This document shows, piece by piece, positions 43,242 through 53,655 of a stretch of 64,000 nucleotides of DNA. This DNA comes from Fragilariopsis cylindrus CCMP1102. Taxonomy: Eukaryota > Bacillariophyta > Bacillariophyceae > Bacillariales > Bacillariaceae. Under the pieces are notes generated by a model that was given only the letters and a program-made list of their open reading frames with translations, ran no database searches and was not told the origin of the DNA. The DNA is taken from assembly GCA_900095095.1 (NCBI GenBank), contig FMBT01000319.1:310001-374000 (forward strand), written 5' to 3'. Numbering within the stretch: the stretch's first letter is position 1; the number at the start of each line of letters is the position of its first letter. The position numbers were made by a program, and so were the translations under genes.

Positions 43242-44188
43242 GGAATATTTGCGGTTAGAGACGACGTAATTTTCTGGTCCCCGGAGATTGTTTAGGTGAA
43301 TGAAGCCTTTTCTTCTTGTTTTCAGCGACCGATTGTCTTTCAATTTTGGTTGTCAATGAGATACAGTTCAACTGACCCAGAGCAGCATCTTAAATAATAC
43401 TAAGCTTGTCAAAAGATGTCTGGTTAAATTAAATTAAACCTCTGATGTTGTTGATCAACTGCTGTATTCTTTCATTATCAATAAAATAACTCGACTCATT
43501 TATTGGGTAGTAATATTGTTCAAGGAGAGACTTTCTAACGATGAGACCTAACTTTTGCCAAACAATTTAATATTCTTTTTATTCTCCATATGCACATTTG
43601 CTGAATCATTTATTCCTGAATGAATCTTCACAGACTTCTTTCTGTTCCTTCTGCCCGTGTCTTTCTATCCTTCAGATCTGATGCAATATTTTCAGATTTT
43701 CACTGTATATTATTTACTGTAACAAATTTTACTGACTAGTAACAAAATTTTTGTGTAGGATTCTACGTACACTAGTACTAAATAATTATTTTTGGTTGGT
43801 ATTTGAAATTCTAAAAATAACTTTATGTTTTTGGCTGTAACTTTTCAAATATTTGTGACTTGACAAAAGTGATGCACCAATAGGAAGCCCTCACCAAGAT
43901 CTTTCATTTAAGCCATTAAAAATCATATTCCATTGAAAAATATTGCCTTCTAAATTTTTTCGTTGAATCAAAAGCTCGGCAAGTCAAGCTGACGTTAAAG
44001 AAAAATACATCGATAAACAAAACAACACATCAATTAATTTTCATGAGATACAGTCAGATTATATTGTCAGATTGAAAATACTCAATGACGGTAGTCCTAC
44101 TGTACCGTAACTAGCATATCAAAATAATAACATTCACACAACAAGAATATCACTGCATCAAAATAAGCTATTATAGTTAAAAGAAAAG
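43242..44188. other. Intergenic, no gene seen
   Basis: 950 bases between two plus-strand genes; AT-rich. No ORF with recognisable protein and no RNA gene were seen. Confidence 0.5.
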
Positions 44189-45291
44189 ATGGGATCGTGG
44201 AACTTTCTTTTGTGCTTTTCTTTACTCTGCCACTCGACATGTGGTCTTGCTTCTTCAACGAGACGAAGTATAACAATGGGATTCGCAGAACCATCCAGTA
44301 CATTAAATATCATCGAGGAATCCAATATCCAACAACGTCAATTACCTTCTGTATACCGAGAGACTGAAAGTACCTCGTCGGCACAATTATCTCGACGAAG
44401 TGCAATCGCTTCTGCGACGATGTTGATGTCAGCTGTATTTGCGAGTACCACGAACTCGCCTGTCCAAGCTGCAGATCCTGATGTTGTTATTGTTGGTCTG
44501 GATTCCTATTTGTACAGAATAATCAGAGTCAAAGAGGCCACTCAACAAGAAAAACGACTTATTCAAACAGGAAAATTTAAGGACACCCAACGAGCCAATG
44601 TGAAACTGTGAGTAAGAAGAGTTCCGATAACTGTGCAGACATGTTATATTACGTGTATTTAGTTATCATTGTATTCGATGAAAAATAATTAGTACGTCTT
44701 CTCACCTCTACCCTCACCCTCACCCCCCATACTTCCTACAGTGCTGTAAGATTTATGGTTCAGAATTATCGACTATCTGATAGTGTAGTGGGTGCTTCTT
44801 CTTTCTTGAGTGGCACATCTTCGATGAGAGCTGTTGAAACTGGACAAATGGCTGTTGCAAATCTTCAAACGATTCTAGAATATTTTGACTCGAGTGATAT
44901 AGAAAACATTAAGGTGAGAGAAATGAGATGCATCGTTTGAAAATCTCGTGCTCTTTCTTTTTATTTGAACATTATTTTAATCCTATTGTTCCCTGGAGAA
45001 CGTAGTTTTCATAAAATATATTATTTCTCGAGTGATTCTTTCTTATGTATCTTATGTTTATATATTTTTCTGTTTTGTATTTAGGTGGGAAAAAATAGTA
45101 TGAATGGGAAAGAGGATCTAGTAATTAAGGGTTTAGATGCAACTAAATCGAAACTTGACGAATTTCTCTTATTATTCGATCAAGATACTGTGGCAAAGAT
45201 CAAAGCACAGGTACAGGAGGAGAATGAGCTCAACAGAAAAGAATTCGATCCAAATTTGGGTGATATTATTAATCTTCCACCTCCGTCGTAA
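44189..45291 (+). CDS. Thylakoid-lumen protein candidate
   Basis: 265 residues in three exons (44189-44607, 44742-44913, 45085-45291). Both introns are GT-AG (134 and 171 bases) and keep the frame, giving KLAVRFMVQNYRLS and NIKVGKNSMNGKED at the joints. The N-terminus is two-part. A signal peptide (MGSWNFLLCFSLLCHSTCG) precedes a Ser/Thr-rich transit region, then a twin-arginine signal (LSRRSAIASATMLMSAVFAS) ending in PVQAA before the mature protein. That is how diatoms send proteins through the four plastid membranes and the Tat path into the lumen. The mature part is mostly helical (YLYRIIRVKEATQQEKRLI, LQTILEYFDSSD), with no cofactor motif. It may be a photosynthesis-related lumen protein. 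Confidence 0.75.
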
Positions 45292-46056
45292 CTTTTCCTT
45301 GCAATATGTAGTAATAATAGAAAGCATCACAGCATCGTATTTTAATATGCTATAGTTATAATATGAAGTTTGATTTCTATTGGAAATATACAAGCTATTC
45401 GAATAATGTATAGTGCAAGTTAAAAGAATATTGTTATTCGTATTATCAGATAGATGTCACATTTGTTTAGAATTACAGGATAGACAGTGGGAAGCTAGTG
45501 CTAATTAAAAGTGAGACGTCAATGGAGGGTGATATAGAGATCAGATCAAGGTTGCTGAAGCTTGCGTAGATATTTTATTTGATCAAAAATATTCTTCTTC
45601 CTCTTCAATAACAACGGATCTGACATACATTCACCTCATTCACACCATTCATAAATTAAATAACCACATGAATCAATACAACAAAAATGTCTATTTCTCC
45701 CCAATAGCGCCTTATCATCCCTGTCAGGTAAAAGTGTGGTATACGGTATCTGTAGTAGTATTAACAAACAGTCAACAAACAAGTTTTCAATAAAATAGCG
45801 GAAAAATAATACGTTTCGACTCGTCGGAGTATTACGCGCTCGTACGTCGTTCCGCCATCTATCGCGGCTCTTTGCCCCGCTGAGGAGGAAACACCTTCGA
45901 AGAGTTTCTCAGACTTACTGTATCATCAGCAAAATCTATGTAGTAACAACAACTGCTACAGTACTTCTATTCTCACCTCAGTGATTCTGAAACTCTAGTT
46001 ACAATTGATTGTATATATACTATTCTTCTTAGTCTTTACCAAACAAACTCTTAACA
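45292..46056. other. Intergenic, no gene seen
   Basis: 765 bases; the right part before 46057 should be the promoter of the TPR-AHA1 gene. A short GC-rich patch lies near 45835-45895. Confidence 0.5.
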
Positions 46057-47382
46057 ATGTCGACACCGCAATTTAGCGCCATGACCATGATGTCACCACA
46101 TCGCAATGTGTTGGAGGCAGAACCTGATACCGATGAATCAAAACAAAAACTCGTCGAGGAGTTACAATCTAGAGGCCGTGCCGCTGTGGGTGGTCAAAGC
46201 TGGATGGATGCTAAACTACTTTATGAAAAATGTTTGACGATTTCAACAGTGGATAATAAAAAGAAGGCTATCTTTTACACAAATTTAAGTTTAGTTGAAA
46301 GGAGTATGGGTAAAATGGAGGAGGCTAGAGTCGCAGCTGAATCGGCGACTCAAGAAGATGAAAAATATGTTAAATCTTGGTGGCAATTGGCAAAAGCATT
46401 AATTTCTTTGCATCGGCCAGAAGAGGCATTGGAGGCATTTTCCAAGGCAAAAGTTCTTGATCCTACAAACAAGGCACTCATTAAGGAACTTCAAAAAGTG
46501 AAGAAACAAATCGAAGAAGAGGCAGCCTTAATGAAAGACGTCGATGCCGATGCCGATGCCGACACAGCAAAGGATTCGACGACAACATCATCTGTTCCAA
46601 TCACAACAACCAAAGTAGTATCTACTAAAAAATCTTTAGAAACTTCGAAGAGTAAGAACAGCAATAATAAAAAGACGGATGCAGAAAACGAAAACGACGA
46701 CGATTCAAAACTGTTTACAAAATCAGAACCAATTCGAGGATATAAGGTGGTTAATGGAAAGAAGACGAGTTACTTTCACAACGAACTAGATGAAAAATCC
46801 AAAGCATTAATAGGAGATATTGCACCAAAAAAGATCGAAAATCCAACTACTACTACTGGTGAAAACAACAGTAATAATATGAGTACCAATACGCCAGGAA
46901 CATCTGTTTGGAATAATGCGGGCACTTGGGAGGAAAAGGATGTGTCCAAGTGGGCTAAAGAGGCACTTACCAAATTAATACTTCAAACATCATATACGCT
47001 ACCATCCAGCTCACCGGCTCCATCTGCAGTGGCTACTGTTACAAAAGTTTCAAAATTAGATGGTCATGCTTCTGTTGTTGTCGTTCGTGGTAAAACGCGT
47101 TTCATATATGAGTTCTCTAGCAAATTAGAATGGCAATTAAAAAAGGACGATGACGATTTAGATTGCAAGGGAACGTTCACTATTCCTGATATTGATGGGA
47201 CAATTGCTATTGGGGAAGGATACGAAATCCATGACTTTAGTATTGATAGTGTCAGTAATAATTCTGCTAAGCCTATCATAGATCGTTTCGTCCATCGTGG
47301 AGGCTTTTCTGAGGCTTTGAACGAAAAAATTGATGATTGGGTACGACTCTTCAGGGAGGAATATGGAGCAAAGAATGCTTAA
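46057..47382 (+). CDS. TPR protein fused to AHA1 N-terminal domain
   Basis: 441 residues, unbroken. Residues about 25-150 form three TPR helix pairs (AVGGQSWMDAKLLYEKCL, FYTNLSLVERSMGKMEEA, WWQLAKALISLHRPEEALEAF), followed by a coiled stretch. A Thr/Ser/Asn-rich linker leads to GYKVVNGKKTSYFHNEL. From about residue 285 the AHA1 N-terminal domain is clear: WNNAGTWEEKDVSKWAKEAL, VTKVSKLDGHASVVVVRGK, FIYEFSSKLEWQL and the terminal DDWVRLFREEYGAK. AHA1 activates the Hsp90 ATPase by binding its middle domain; TPRs often bind the Hsp90 or Hsp70 tail. The C-terminal half of classical AHA1 is absent. The product is likely a cytosolic Hsp90 co-chaperone. Confidence 0.85.
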   Translation: MSTPQFSAMTMMSPHRNVLEAEPDTDESKQKLVEELQSRGRAAVGGQSWMDAKLLYEKCLTISTVDNKKKAIFYTNLSLVERSMGKMEEARVAAESATQEDEKYVKSWWQLAKALISLHRPEEALEAFSKAKVLDPTNKALIKELQKVKKQIEEEAALMKDVDADADADTAKDSTTTSSVPITTTKVVSTKKSLETSKSKNSNNKKTDAENENDDDSKLFTKSEPIRGYKVVNGKKTSYFHNELDEKSKALIGDIAPKKIENPTTTTGENNSNNMSTNTPGTSVWNNAGTWEEKDVSKWAKEALTKLILQTSYTLPSSSPAPSAVATVTKVSKLDGHASVVVVRGKTRFIYEFSSKLEWQLKKDDDDLDCKGTFTIPDIDGTIAIGEGYEIHDFSIDSVSNNSAKPIIDRFVHRGGFSEALNEKIDDWVRLFREEYGAKNA

Positions 47383-48074
47383 AAATTCTCTCTAGAAAAT
47401 AGAAATCAATATTGCTGAGTGATTTAATTTAAATAAATCCAGGGTCCGAAATTTACTAGTAAAATTTTAAACATCTGGCTATCCTTATCTAATCCGATAC
47501 TTGTAGTGGCTTTGTAATTTGTGTAATCTTCTGTCACCTAACGTTTATGAAGGATATGAAATGTGTTTATGATAGAATCAAGATCCAACTGCATTGAAGA
47601 GAACATAATAAAGGTATCGAAATCGAGTAGTTTTTCTTTTTGTGACCTAAAAAGGTTAAAGTTCTGTCTAAACATAATCTCAAATATTGTTTTCCCGTGA
47701 AGTTCAACACTATCTATCTATCTATCTATCCTAGAATTCAGAAGGTGAATAGTGAACGATGATACAGAACGATATTTGACGAGACGCAGATTTAGATGCT
47801 ATACATACATACATACATACATATATATCAATAAAAGGTATATATAATATATTGCTTGTTATGAAATTATCTATTATTAATTATATTATGAATTTTGAAC
47901 TATATTGTACGTTTAATATGTATGAATTATGGAAATATGACAAAGAATGGAATTTAGAAGTGGCGAAACTGCGTCGTCCTTCAACGGTAATGCTAGTAGC
48001 AATCATATACCAGCAGACATTAACAGCGTGTTGGTTTTATCGCAATACGATAGGTATGGAATCTAATAATGACG
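47383..48074. other. Intergenic with microsatellites
   Basis: Between convergent genes. It has a CTAT run (about 47711-47730), an ATAC run (about 47800-47822) and long AT stretches. The plus-strand frame at 47852-48115 is not supported. Confidence 0.6.
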
Positions 48075-49664
48075 CTAATGTCGCGGCAAAGAAGCTGAAC
48101 AGGGTGGTCCTATAGACCCACGACCACATCGTTTCGAAGTGGGGGATGCGAGTGCACGATTGCAACCAGCGATTGGTTCAACATTCTCTGGACAATCCGA
48201 TGCACTCAAAAGTTGTCCCGGATACTCGGCACAACTGTGAAATTTATTACCACAGAAGTTATAACATTCGCAATCCTCATCTGTCGAACGTAAAAGATTG
48301 ACAGTACACAACCAGGGATTTTGTTGGACCGGACAGACTGGCATTTCAGCTGTTATACAACCACAGCGACCTGCCATAACAGACAGGTACGACTCTCCAA
48401 TTTCGCATGTCGCTTGTTCCCATGTCAAAACGGTTCCAGCGAATTCTTTACACGTACTAGTAGTATCTCCAGTGGTAATCTTGTCAGCGTAAGAAGGTTG
48501 GATACCTCCGGGACATAGAGTACAACTGGACTCAGCGCCATCACATCCACAGTAGTGCGCAAGACGACTTTGGGCCACCTGACAATCCTCATCTTCGACA
48601 CTTTTATTTTGAATGTAGTCAACTAAATCTTGACACGTCGGTTGTTCTATACCAGGTATGGTCACACCAGAGAAAGGTGGAAGGATCGCATCGGGGTTGC
48701 TAATGTCGTTGGTAAAGTTTGGGCAGATACTACAGGACCCAGAATCATCAATAGCACTTGCAAAATTACAGCCCGAAACACTCGTTCCTGGACATTTATC
48801 TAACAAAAAATTCCCTGGATATGCATCGCAACCAACGAATTTCTCGTCGCAGAAGGAATAACATTCACAAGATTCGTCAACATCCACCGTTTCCAGAAGA
48901 GATACAGTGCATACATCCGGATTTTCTTGTCGAGGGCAAACCGGTGGTGTAGCCTCTGGACAATTGCATTGAAAAGCAAATAGATCAAATGTACCTCGAT
49001 TTGATTGGATCTCACACTGGTCCCGGTTTAAAGAGGTTATAAATTTTGCGTATTCCCCGCACGTAAGTCCAGCCATACTCATGTATTTATCAAGATCTGG
49101 TGGAATTGATCCATCCGGACAGAAAGAACAAAGATCTAGCGCCTTTTTAGTAAGTGCAGAATCATCCAGACCCCCTGTTTCGCATCCACATCCATCTGCG
49201 TTTGCAGCAATAGCATCATACTGAAGTGAAGAGCATTGATCCTCGTCGAAGAAAGATACGTAGGTGTGTAGATTTTTACAGCTCTCTCCCGTCGGTAACA
49301 AGAGACCAGCTCGTGCCGGAATGTTACCATTGGGGCAAAAGCTGCAGTTGTTTAATGGTTGTAGATCCGGGCAGCCACAGTAGCCCGCATTTGCTTGGTA
49401 TTTAGCACAAAGGTAACTATCAGAAGGAACCATCGATGCTACGAATGCTAAATCGGAGCATGATGGAGCATCATCTTCAGGAAGGATAAAATATGGTATA
49501 GATGCATCAGGAAATTCGAAATTAGTACCTCCACTTGGACATAAAGAACATGGCTTTCCCCCTCGTAGAGTAGAGTAGGCGGCGGAACAGCTTTCGAACA
49601 ACAGAGGAGTTAACCAGATTAAAACTCCTACTATAGGTAGCCGTACTCCTTCTTGGAGCCTCAT
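48075..49664 (-). CDS. Secreted modular cysteine-rich protein
   Basis: 529 residues, unbroken, with a signal peptide (LPIVGVLIWLTPLLFESCSA) and no other membrane segment. The mature part is built from two Cys modules. Type A is about 70-90 residues, opens with C-[ST]-x-CP-x-G (for example NNCSFCPNGNIP) and closes with C-x-C or CGC. Type B reads VCPxQxNPxxCTVxLL, then CECYxFCxxKFxxC, then YPGxxL and GCNxA. The order along the chain is A-A-A-B-A-A-B, so an A-A-B block seems duplicated. Regular Cys spacing implies many disulfides, fitting an extracellular or cell-wall protein. No enzyme motif was seen; function is unknown. Confidence 0.75.
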   Translation of the reverse strand: MRLQEGVRLPIVGVLIWLTPLLFESCSAAYSTLRGGKPCSLCPSGGTNFEFPDASIPYFILPEDDAPSCSDLAFVASMVPSDSYLCAKYQANAGYCGCPDLQPLNNCSFCPNGNIPARAGLLLPTGESCKNLHTYVSFFDEDQCSSLQYDAIAANADGCGCETGGLDDSALTKKALDLCSFCPDGSIPPDLDKYMSMAGLTCGEYAKFITSLNRDQCEIQSNRGTFDLFAFQCNCPEATPPVCPRQENPDVCTVSLLETVDVDESCECYSFCDEKFVGCDAYPGNFLLDKCPGTSVSGCNFASAIDDSGSCSICPNFTNDISNPDAILPPFSGVTIPGIEQPTCQDLVDYIQNKSVEDEDCQVAQSRLAHYCGCDGAESSCTLCPGGIQPSYADKITTGDTTSTCKEFAGTVLTWEQATCEIGESYLSVMAGRCGCITAEMPVCPVQQNPWLCTVNLLRSTDEDCECYNFCGNKFHSCAEYPGQLLSASDCPENVEPIAGCNRALASPTSKRCGRGSIGPPCSASLPRH

Positions 49665-49822
49665 GGTGACTTTATATCATTGATAGTCTATTATGATGAT
49701 GAAATTAAGAAGGGGTTTGATGTTTGAAGGTTGCACCATTGAGAGAATTTTCTTCTACAACTAAGTATCGAAAATCTCTGATAGTAATATCAACAGTATT
49801 ATTGATCACACATGATCATCGT

Positions 49823-49843
49823 GCACCTTCAAGAACAAGGTGC
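49823..49843. repeat. Perfect 7-bp hairpin
   Basis: GCACCTT and AAGGTGC flank a 7-base loop. Confidence 0.7.
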
Positions 49844-49863
49844 GCTCCAAAACCTTATTTTGA

Positions 49864-49898
49864 AAACGGGACTTGACGATTCGAATCAAGTCCCGTTT
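49864..49898. repeat. Perfect 13-bp hairpin
   Basis: AAACGGGACTTGA (49864-49876) and TCAAGTCCCGTTT (49886-49898) are exact reverse complements around a 9-base loop. A partial third copy (CAAGTCCCAG) follows at once. Confidence 0.8.
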
Positions 49899-50091
49899 CA
49901 AGTCCCAGTGCTTGTCCGTTGAAATCGTGGAAAAGACTACTGTACGCGTGTGCGAAACTGGAACGCGTGGAAAATTCTATGAGGTTGTATATATATAACT
50001 TATTATTTAATAGCTGCAGCTTTGCTCCTTAAGGTCTTAGAAAGACAGAAAGTCAACAATCTACCCGCCAAATTTATTCTACATTTATTTA

Positions 50092-50553
50092 TTACTTAGG
50101 TTCATCTCCAAATCTGTCATCAATTATCTGCTTTCCCACCTCCAATGCTGTTTGCTCTCTGCTAGTTGATCTCTTCTTTCCCAATTTGTTGTATAATGTT
50201 GATATCAAATGATTAACCTTATGTTTGATTTTCTTTATTACTGGAAGTACTCTACTTGATGATCGCTTCTTCTTTAATCTGGTGTACACATTTGTCAATG
50301 GGTTATTAGAATATTTCTTTGGTTTCAATTGCTTCAATAGTTTCCGTGATACCTTGGTCTTTGCTGGTTTGTTTGCAGTGAAGTGTTGCCATATCGGTTT
50401 GCTGTTTTCTTGTGCTAGTTCTTTCACTCTTTTCATGCTATGATCTATTACTGGTCTCCATCTGTTGATCCACTTTTTCAATTGTTGGTTTGTGTCTGCA
50501 AGTTTTGATAGTAGTGTTTCATCATATATCTGAAATATAGGAATGACAGGCAA
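50092..50553 (-). CDS. Basic hypothetical protein, start uncertain
   Basis: The frame has no ATG at its head: position 50553 is a TTG. The reading continues upstream without stop for about 25 more codons, through FVILLSGAPLVAIPNLPVIP, which looks like a signal peptide, to about 50640. An ATG at 50650 in another frame opens MIIAYTLLFV, so the true N-terminus may need a frame change. A splice acceptor (TTTCAG) just upstream of IYDETLL is an alternative. The mature part is basic and helical, with two similar Lys-rich blocks (YTRLKKKRSSSRVLPVIKK and YNKLGKKRSTSREQTA). No family was recognised. Confidence 0.4.
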   Translation of the reverse strand: MPVIPIFQIYDETLLSKLADTNQQLKKWINRWRPVIDHSMKRVKELAQENSKPIWQHFTANKPAKTKVSRKLLKQLKPKKYSNNPLTNVYTRLKKKRSSSRVLPVIKKIKHKVNHLISTLYNKLGKKRSTSREQTALEVGKQIIDDRFGDEPK

Positions 50554-52067
50554 ATTTGGAATTGCGACAAGAGGTGCACCAGATAGGAGGATTACGAATC
50601 GAACAATAGAGTAAGAGCTAGACGAATAATAGAGTATAGGCTATTATCATTATTCTAAAGAGGAACTGACTAGTCAGTTTCAGTACTAGAGCCTTGAAAG
50701 AGGACCCACTACCAACAACGGGTATGTTAGCGGCATGGAGGTGCGGCTATTATTTCTTTGATGGGAGTTGATTATACAAAAAGACACATGATTTATTTTT
50801 AAACACATCAAATATACCTGCTGGTAATAGATCCTCTTCTAACACTCTAATAATAAAACTGACTCCCATGCTTAATAATATCGTACTAAGATACAATAAT
50901 CCGTTGTTGCGTTAGCACCTACTATCTTATTCGGTTGGTATTTCTCCTCTTCTATGCACCTCTTGTGACGTTTCAAAATTCTACTCCATATTCATTTACA
51001 CCTCAACAACAAATTCCCCCGGGATCAAATTAAACCCCACCTCTTTCATTACATTAATCTATAGATATCTTCCGTTCAACACATCTCTTGTAGTAATCCA
51101 ACCAGTACCAATGGCGGTTAGATTACCTACATTATCATTGTAATGCATCAATGGAAATAATTTTCCATTTCAATTCTTACGTGACTGCATAACACCAGTT
51201 CGAATACACAACTAGTGAAAACTTGTCTCTAGGACCAGGCATGAAAAAAGTACTGTTTAGTCCAACAAGCCGCAACAAGTCACTATGTGCAATTTAGGAG
51301 CTAAGGTAAGTCCCTATATTTCAGTCAAAGTCTATTTTAGCGCATGTATTCAACTCGCGGGATGAAGGGGATTCAATTATTTATTATTTTGGTAGAAATT
51401 TTCCAAACTATGAAATGGAAGATGGTCCAGTATTATGTATTCCTATGATATAGCGTCAGTAGATCCCTAGGTATGATACGATGATTTTAAAATCATGCTA
51501 CAGTATTACTACTACCACTCTATCACAATCACATACATGATGGTTTCTTAATCTCAAAGTAATGTTGTAATTCTGTAGACAACAACGTTTTATTTATTTA
51601 TGCTACTCATATGATTTGAGGTGCGGTACAGGTGTTTTGTTTATGCTAATAAGATTAACTTTATTCTGGTTATAAAGGCAACACAGATATATAATGATTG
51701 ACTAGTAGCCTTCTGTTCGGACTTTTTTCAGTATAATAGTATTGAAGTGTTGACTTTGATTTGAGCCTTGAATTGTATTTTGATGACAAGATTTGGAACC
51801 AAAAACTAGTACAATGAAGACATATTATCTATTATCAGTTCTCGATTGAAAAAAGAAGTATCCGTTTTGATATTTATTGATAGAGTGATGATCAATTATA
51901 GCAATTAGTATTATTTTAGCATACATCAATTATTAACTAGGCAATAGCTAGTCGTTTTATCTTATTTTATTCTACTCAATGAAATAATGTATGATCATTA
52001 TAATGGAAACAACATACTAGCAATGTAATAGGGACTCGAGGCCCATATGTACCTAACCTGATCATTC
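50554..52067. other. Long intergenic region, no gene seen
   Basis: 1.5 kb, AT-rich, the emptiest stretch in the window. A 16-base perfect palindrome (AACTGACTAGTCAGTT) lies at 50664-50679. No ORF of note and no RNA gene were recognised by eye. Confidence 0.5.
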
Positions 52068-52850
52068 TTACTCTATAATCTTTTTCGTAAGATAGTAATA
52101 GGTCAAGCCCGCTGATAGTGCCACCCCTGGATTGTCGTATGGTCCTGTAATTCCTTCTGTAATTGCTGCAGTAGCTGCTACGCGTATAATCATACTAAGT
52201 TCGTCATCACCGGTCACCATCATCTTGTCATCGTCATCATTATCATCAATGACAAATTTTAAGATGTAATATCCCAAACAGGACGCAACAAAGAATCCTA
52301 ACGAGCCCGTTACAGTCTTTTTGTCGGTTGGACCAAAGGGATACGTGGGATAGTAACCCATTGGAAAATAATACCCGATCAGGGGAGCTATACCATCTCC
52401 GAAACCTAACATTGACATTATCACTACTCCGATTTGTGTACGAAAGAAATTAAGTCCAACTATGCACATAAGGATCGTAAAGAAAATAGGACCTAATAAC
52501 AGTTCTGCAGCAGAACCTGTCCGTGTCATCGTCTTGACGTCCTCATCTGACGGTCCAACATTTAGTATAGCTCCCTTAACAAAAAGTTGTACAGTATAAA
52601 CAGCTGGTACTAATATATTACATTTCCATGTCCAATGTTCTTTCGAAAAGATCGGCCAAAAGATAATCCATGAACCTGCTGCAATGTGAATACACTTTCT
52701 TGATATTTTTGGTGCGAGGATATTTTGTGAAACTGCCCAATTGCATGATCCAATAACGACCTTTACATATACGACTGTAAGGAGAGCCGTTGCCAAATTT
52801 CGATACATTGGTTCGTCGAACAATTGTTGAAGTATGCTGATGTCAATCAT
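52068..52850 (-). CDS. Phytol/polyprenol kinase-like membrane protein
   Basis: 260 residues, single exon. Several hydrophobic helices span the chain. RKCIHIAAGSWIIFWPIF is the first family block (RK-x-x-H-x-x-x-G). FGDGIAPLIGYYF gives the GD motif thought to bind the nucleotide and metal. KKTVTGSLGFFVAS is the conserved K-T-x-x-G-S block. These are shared by the phytol kinase VTE5, farnesol kinase and dolichol kinase families, which phosphorylate isoprenoid alcohols with CTP. A role in phytol salvage for tocopherol or chlorophyll is likely. A clear plastid leader is not seen. An Asp run (near residue 203) is an insert. Confidence 0.75.
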   Translation of the reverse strand: MIDISILQQLFDEPMYRNLATALLTVVYVKVVIGSCNWAVSQNILAPKISRKCIHIAAGSWIIFWPIFSKEHWTWKCNILVPAVYTVQLFVKGAILNVGPSDEDVKTMTRTGSAAELLLGPIFFTILMCIVGLNFFRTQIGVVIMSMLGFGDGIAPLIGYYFPMGYYPTYPFGPTDKKTVTGSLGFFVASCLGYYILKFVIDDNDDDDKMMVTGDDELSMIIRVAATAAITEGITGPYDNPGVALSAGLTYYYLTKKIIE

Positions 52851-53655
52851 GGTTACCGGTAGTATTCAATAGTCCTTACTATCGTCGAGTAATAATAGCA
52901 GTCGTGTTCGCTATTCTGTAAAAATAACACGTCCAATGAGCAAGGTATATGAGCGGGTCAAAGAGGAAGTGCAACGTGTATGTACTTTTGATGAAGAGCT
53001 TTCCTTATCGTTACTATGGATACTGCGTACAGTAACGTTATGTATCAGCAGCATGAATCAATAATGATCGAATAATGAATAATGTTCAATGTATGTTTAC
53101 AAGTTACAAGTTTTACAAAAAAAAATCTAGATTTGTATTTTCTAAAAAAGTATCCGTGAATGACATCCAACATACATGACTGAAAAAATCCGTTTTGTGG
53201 AATGAATACGAACACACGCTTTAGCGTATGCTACGACTCGACGAAAGCACATGATGTTTGAATGTTAAAAAATAAAAAATGCTTTTGATTGCTGTCTACT
53301 CGCACATGACACATCACCATATTCAATATATTAATATGCGTGACATCTCATTTTTTTTTAAACTCATTGTTCTGTTACATCACAGCATCTTTAATCTTGT
53401 ATTTGTCTTGCTGAATAGCTTTCAAGAATGACAGCATAGTAATAAGCCATTAAAATACTTCCCTGCATCGTCGGTACAACACATCATTCATTGTTATTTC
53501 CCTTCATTCAGGATTTAAAGAACACACGGAATTCTTCTCTGCGACAATTATCTTTTTTTTGAGAGCGAACAAAATTATTTACGATTGACTTGATTCATTC
53601 ATCCGAAACATAAGTAAGCATCCGAATATAATTATAAGTATAATAGTACAATATA
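52851..53655. other. Intergenic between divergent genes
   Basis: Promoter-bearing spacer, AT-rich, with nothing further recognised. Confidence 0.5.

Larger units (their letters stand above)
49665..50091. other. Intergenic with two strong hairpins
   Basis: Upstream of the Cys-rich protein gene (minus strand) and past the 3' end of the next minus-strand gene. Two perfect hairpins lie close together at 49823-49843 and 49864-49898. Confidence 0.55.

Noticed and set aside
47800-47825. ATAC and CTAT runs as possible CRISPR or satellite arrays
   Set aside because: Simple microsatellites without spacers; the genome is eukaryotic.
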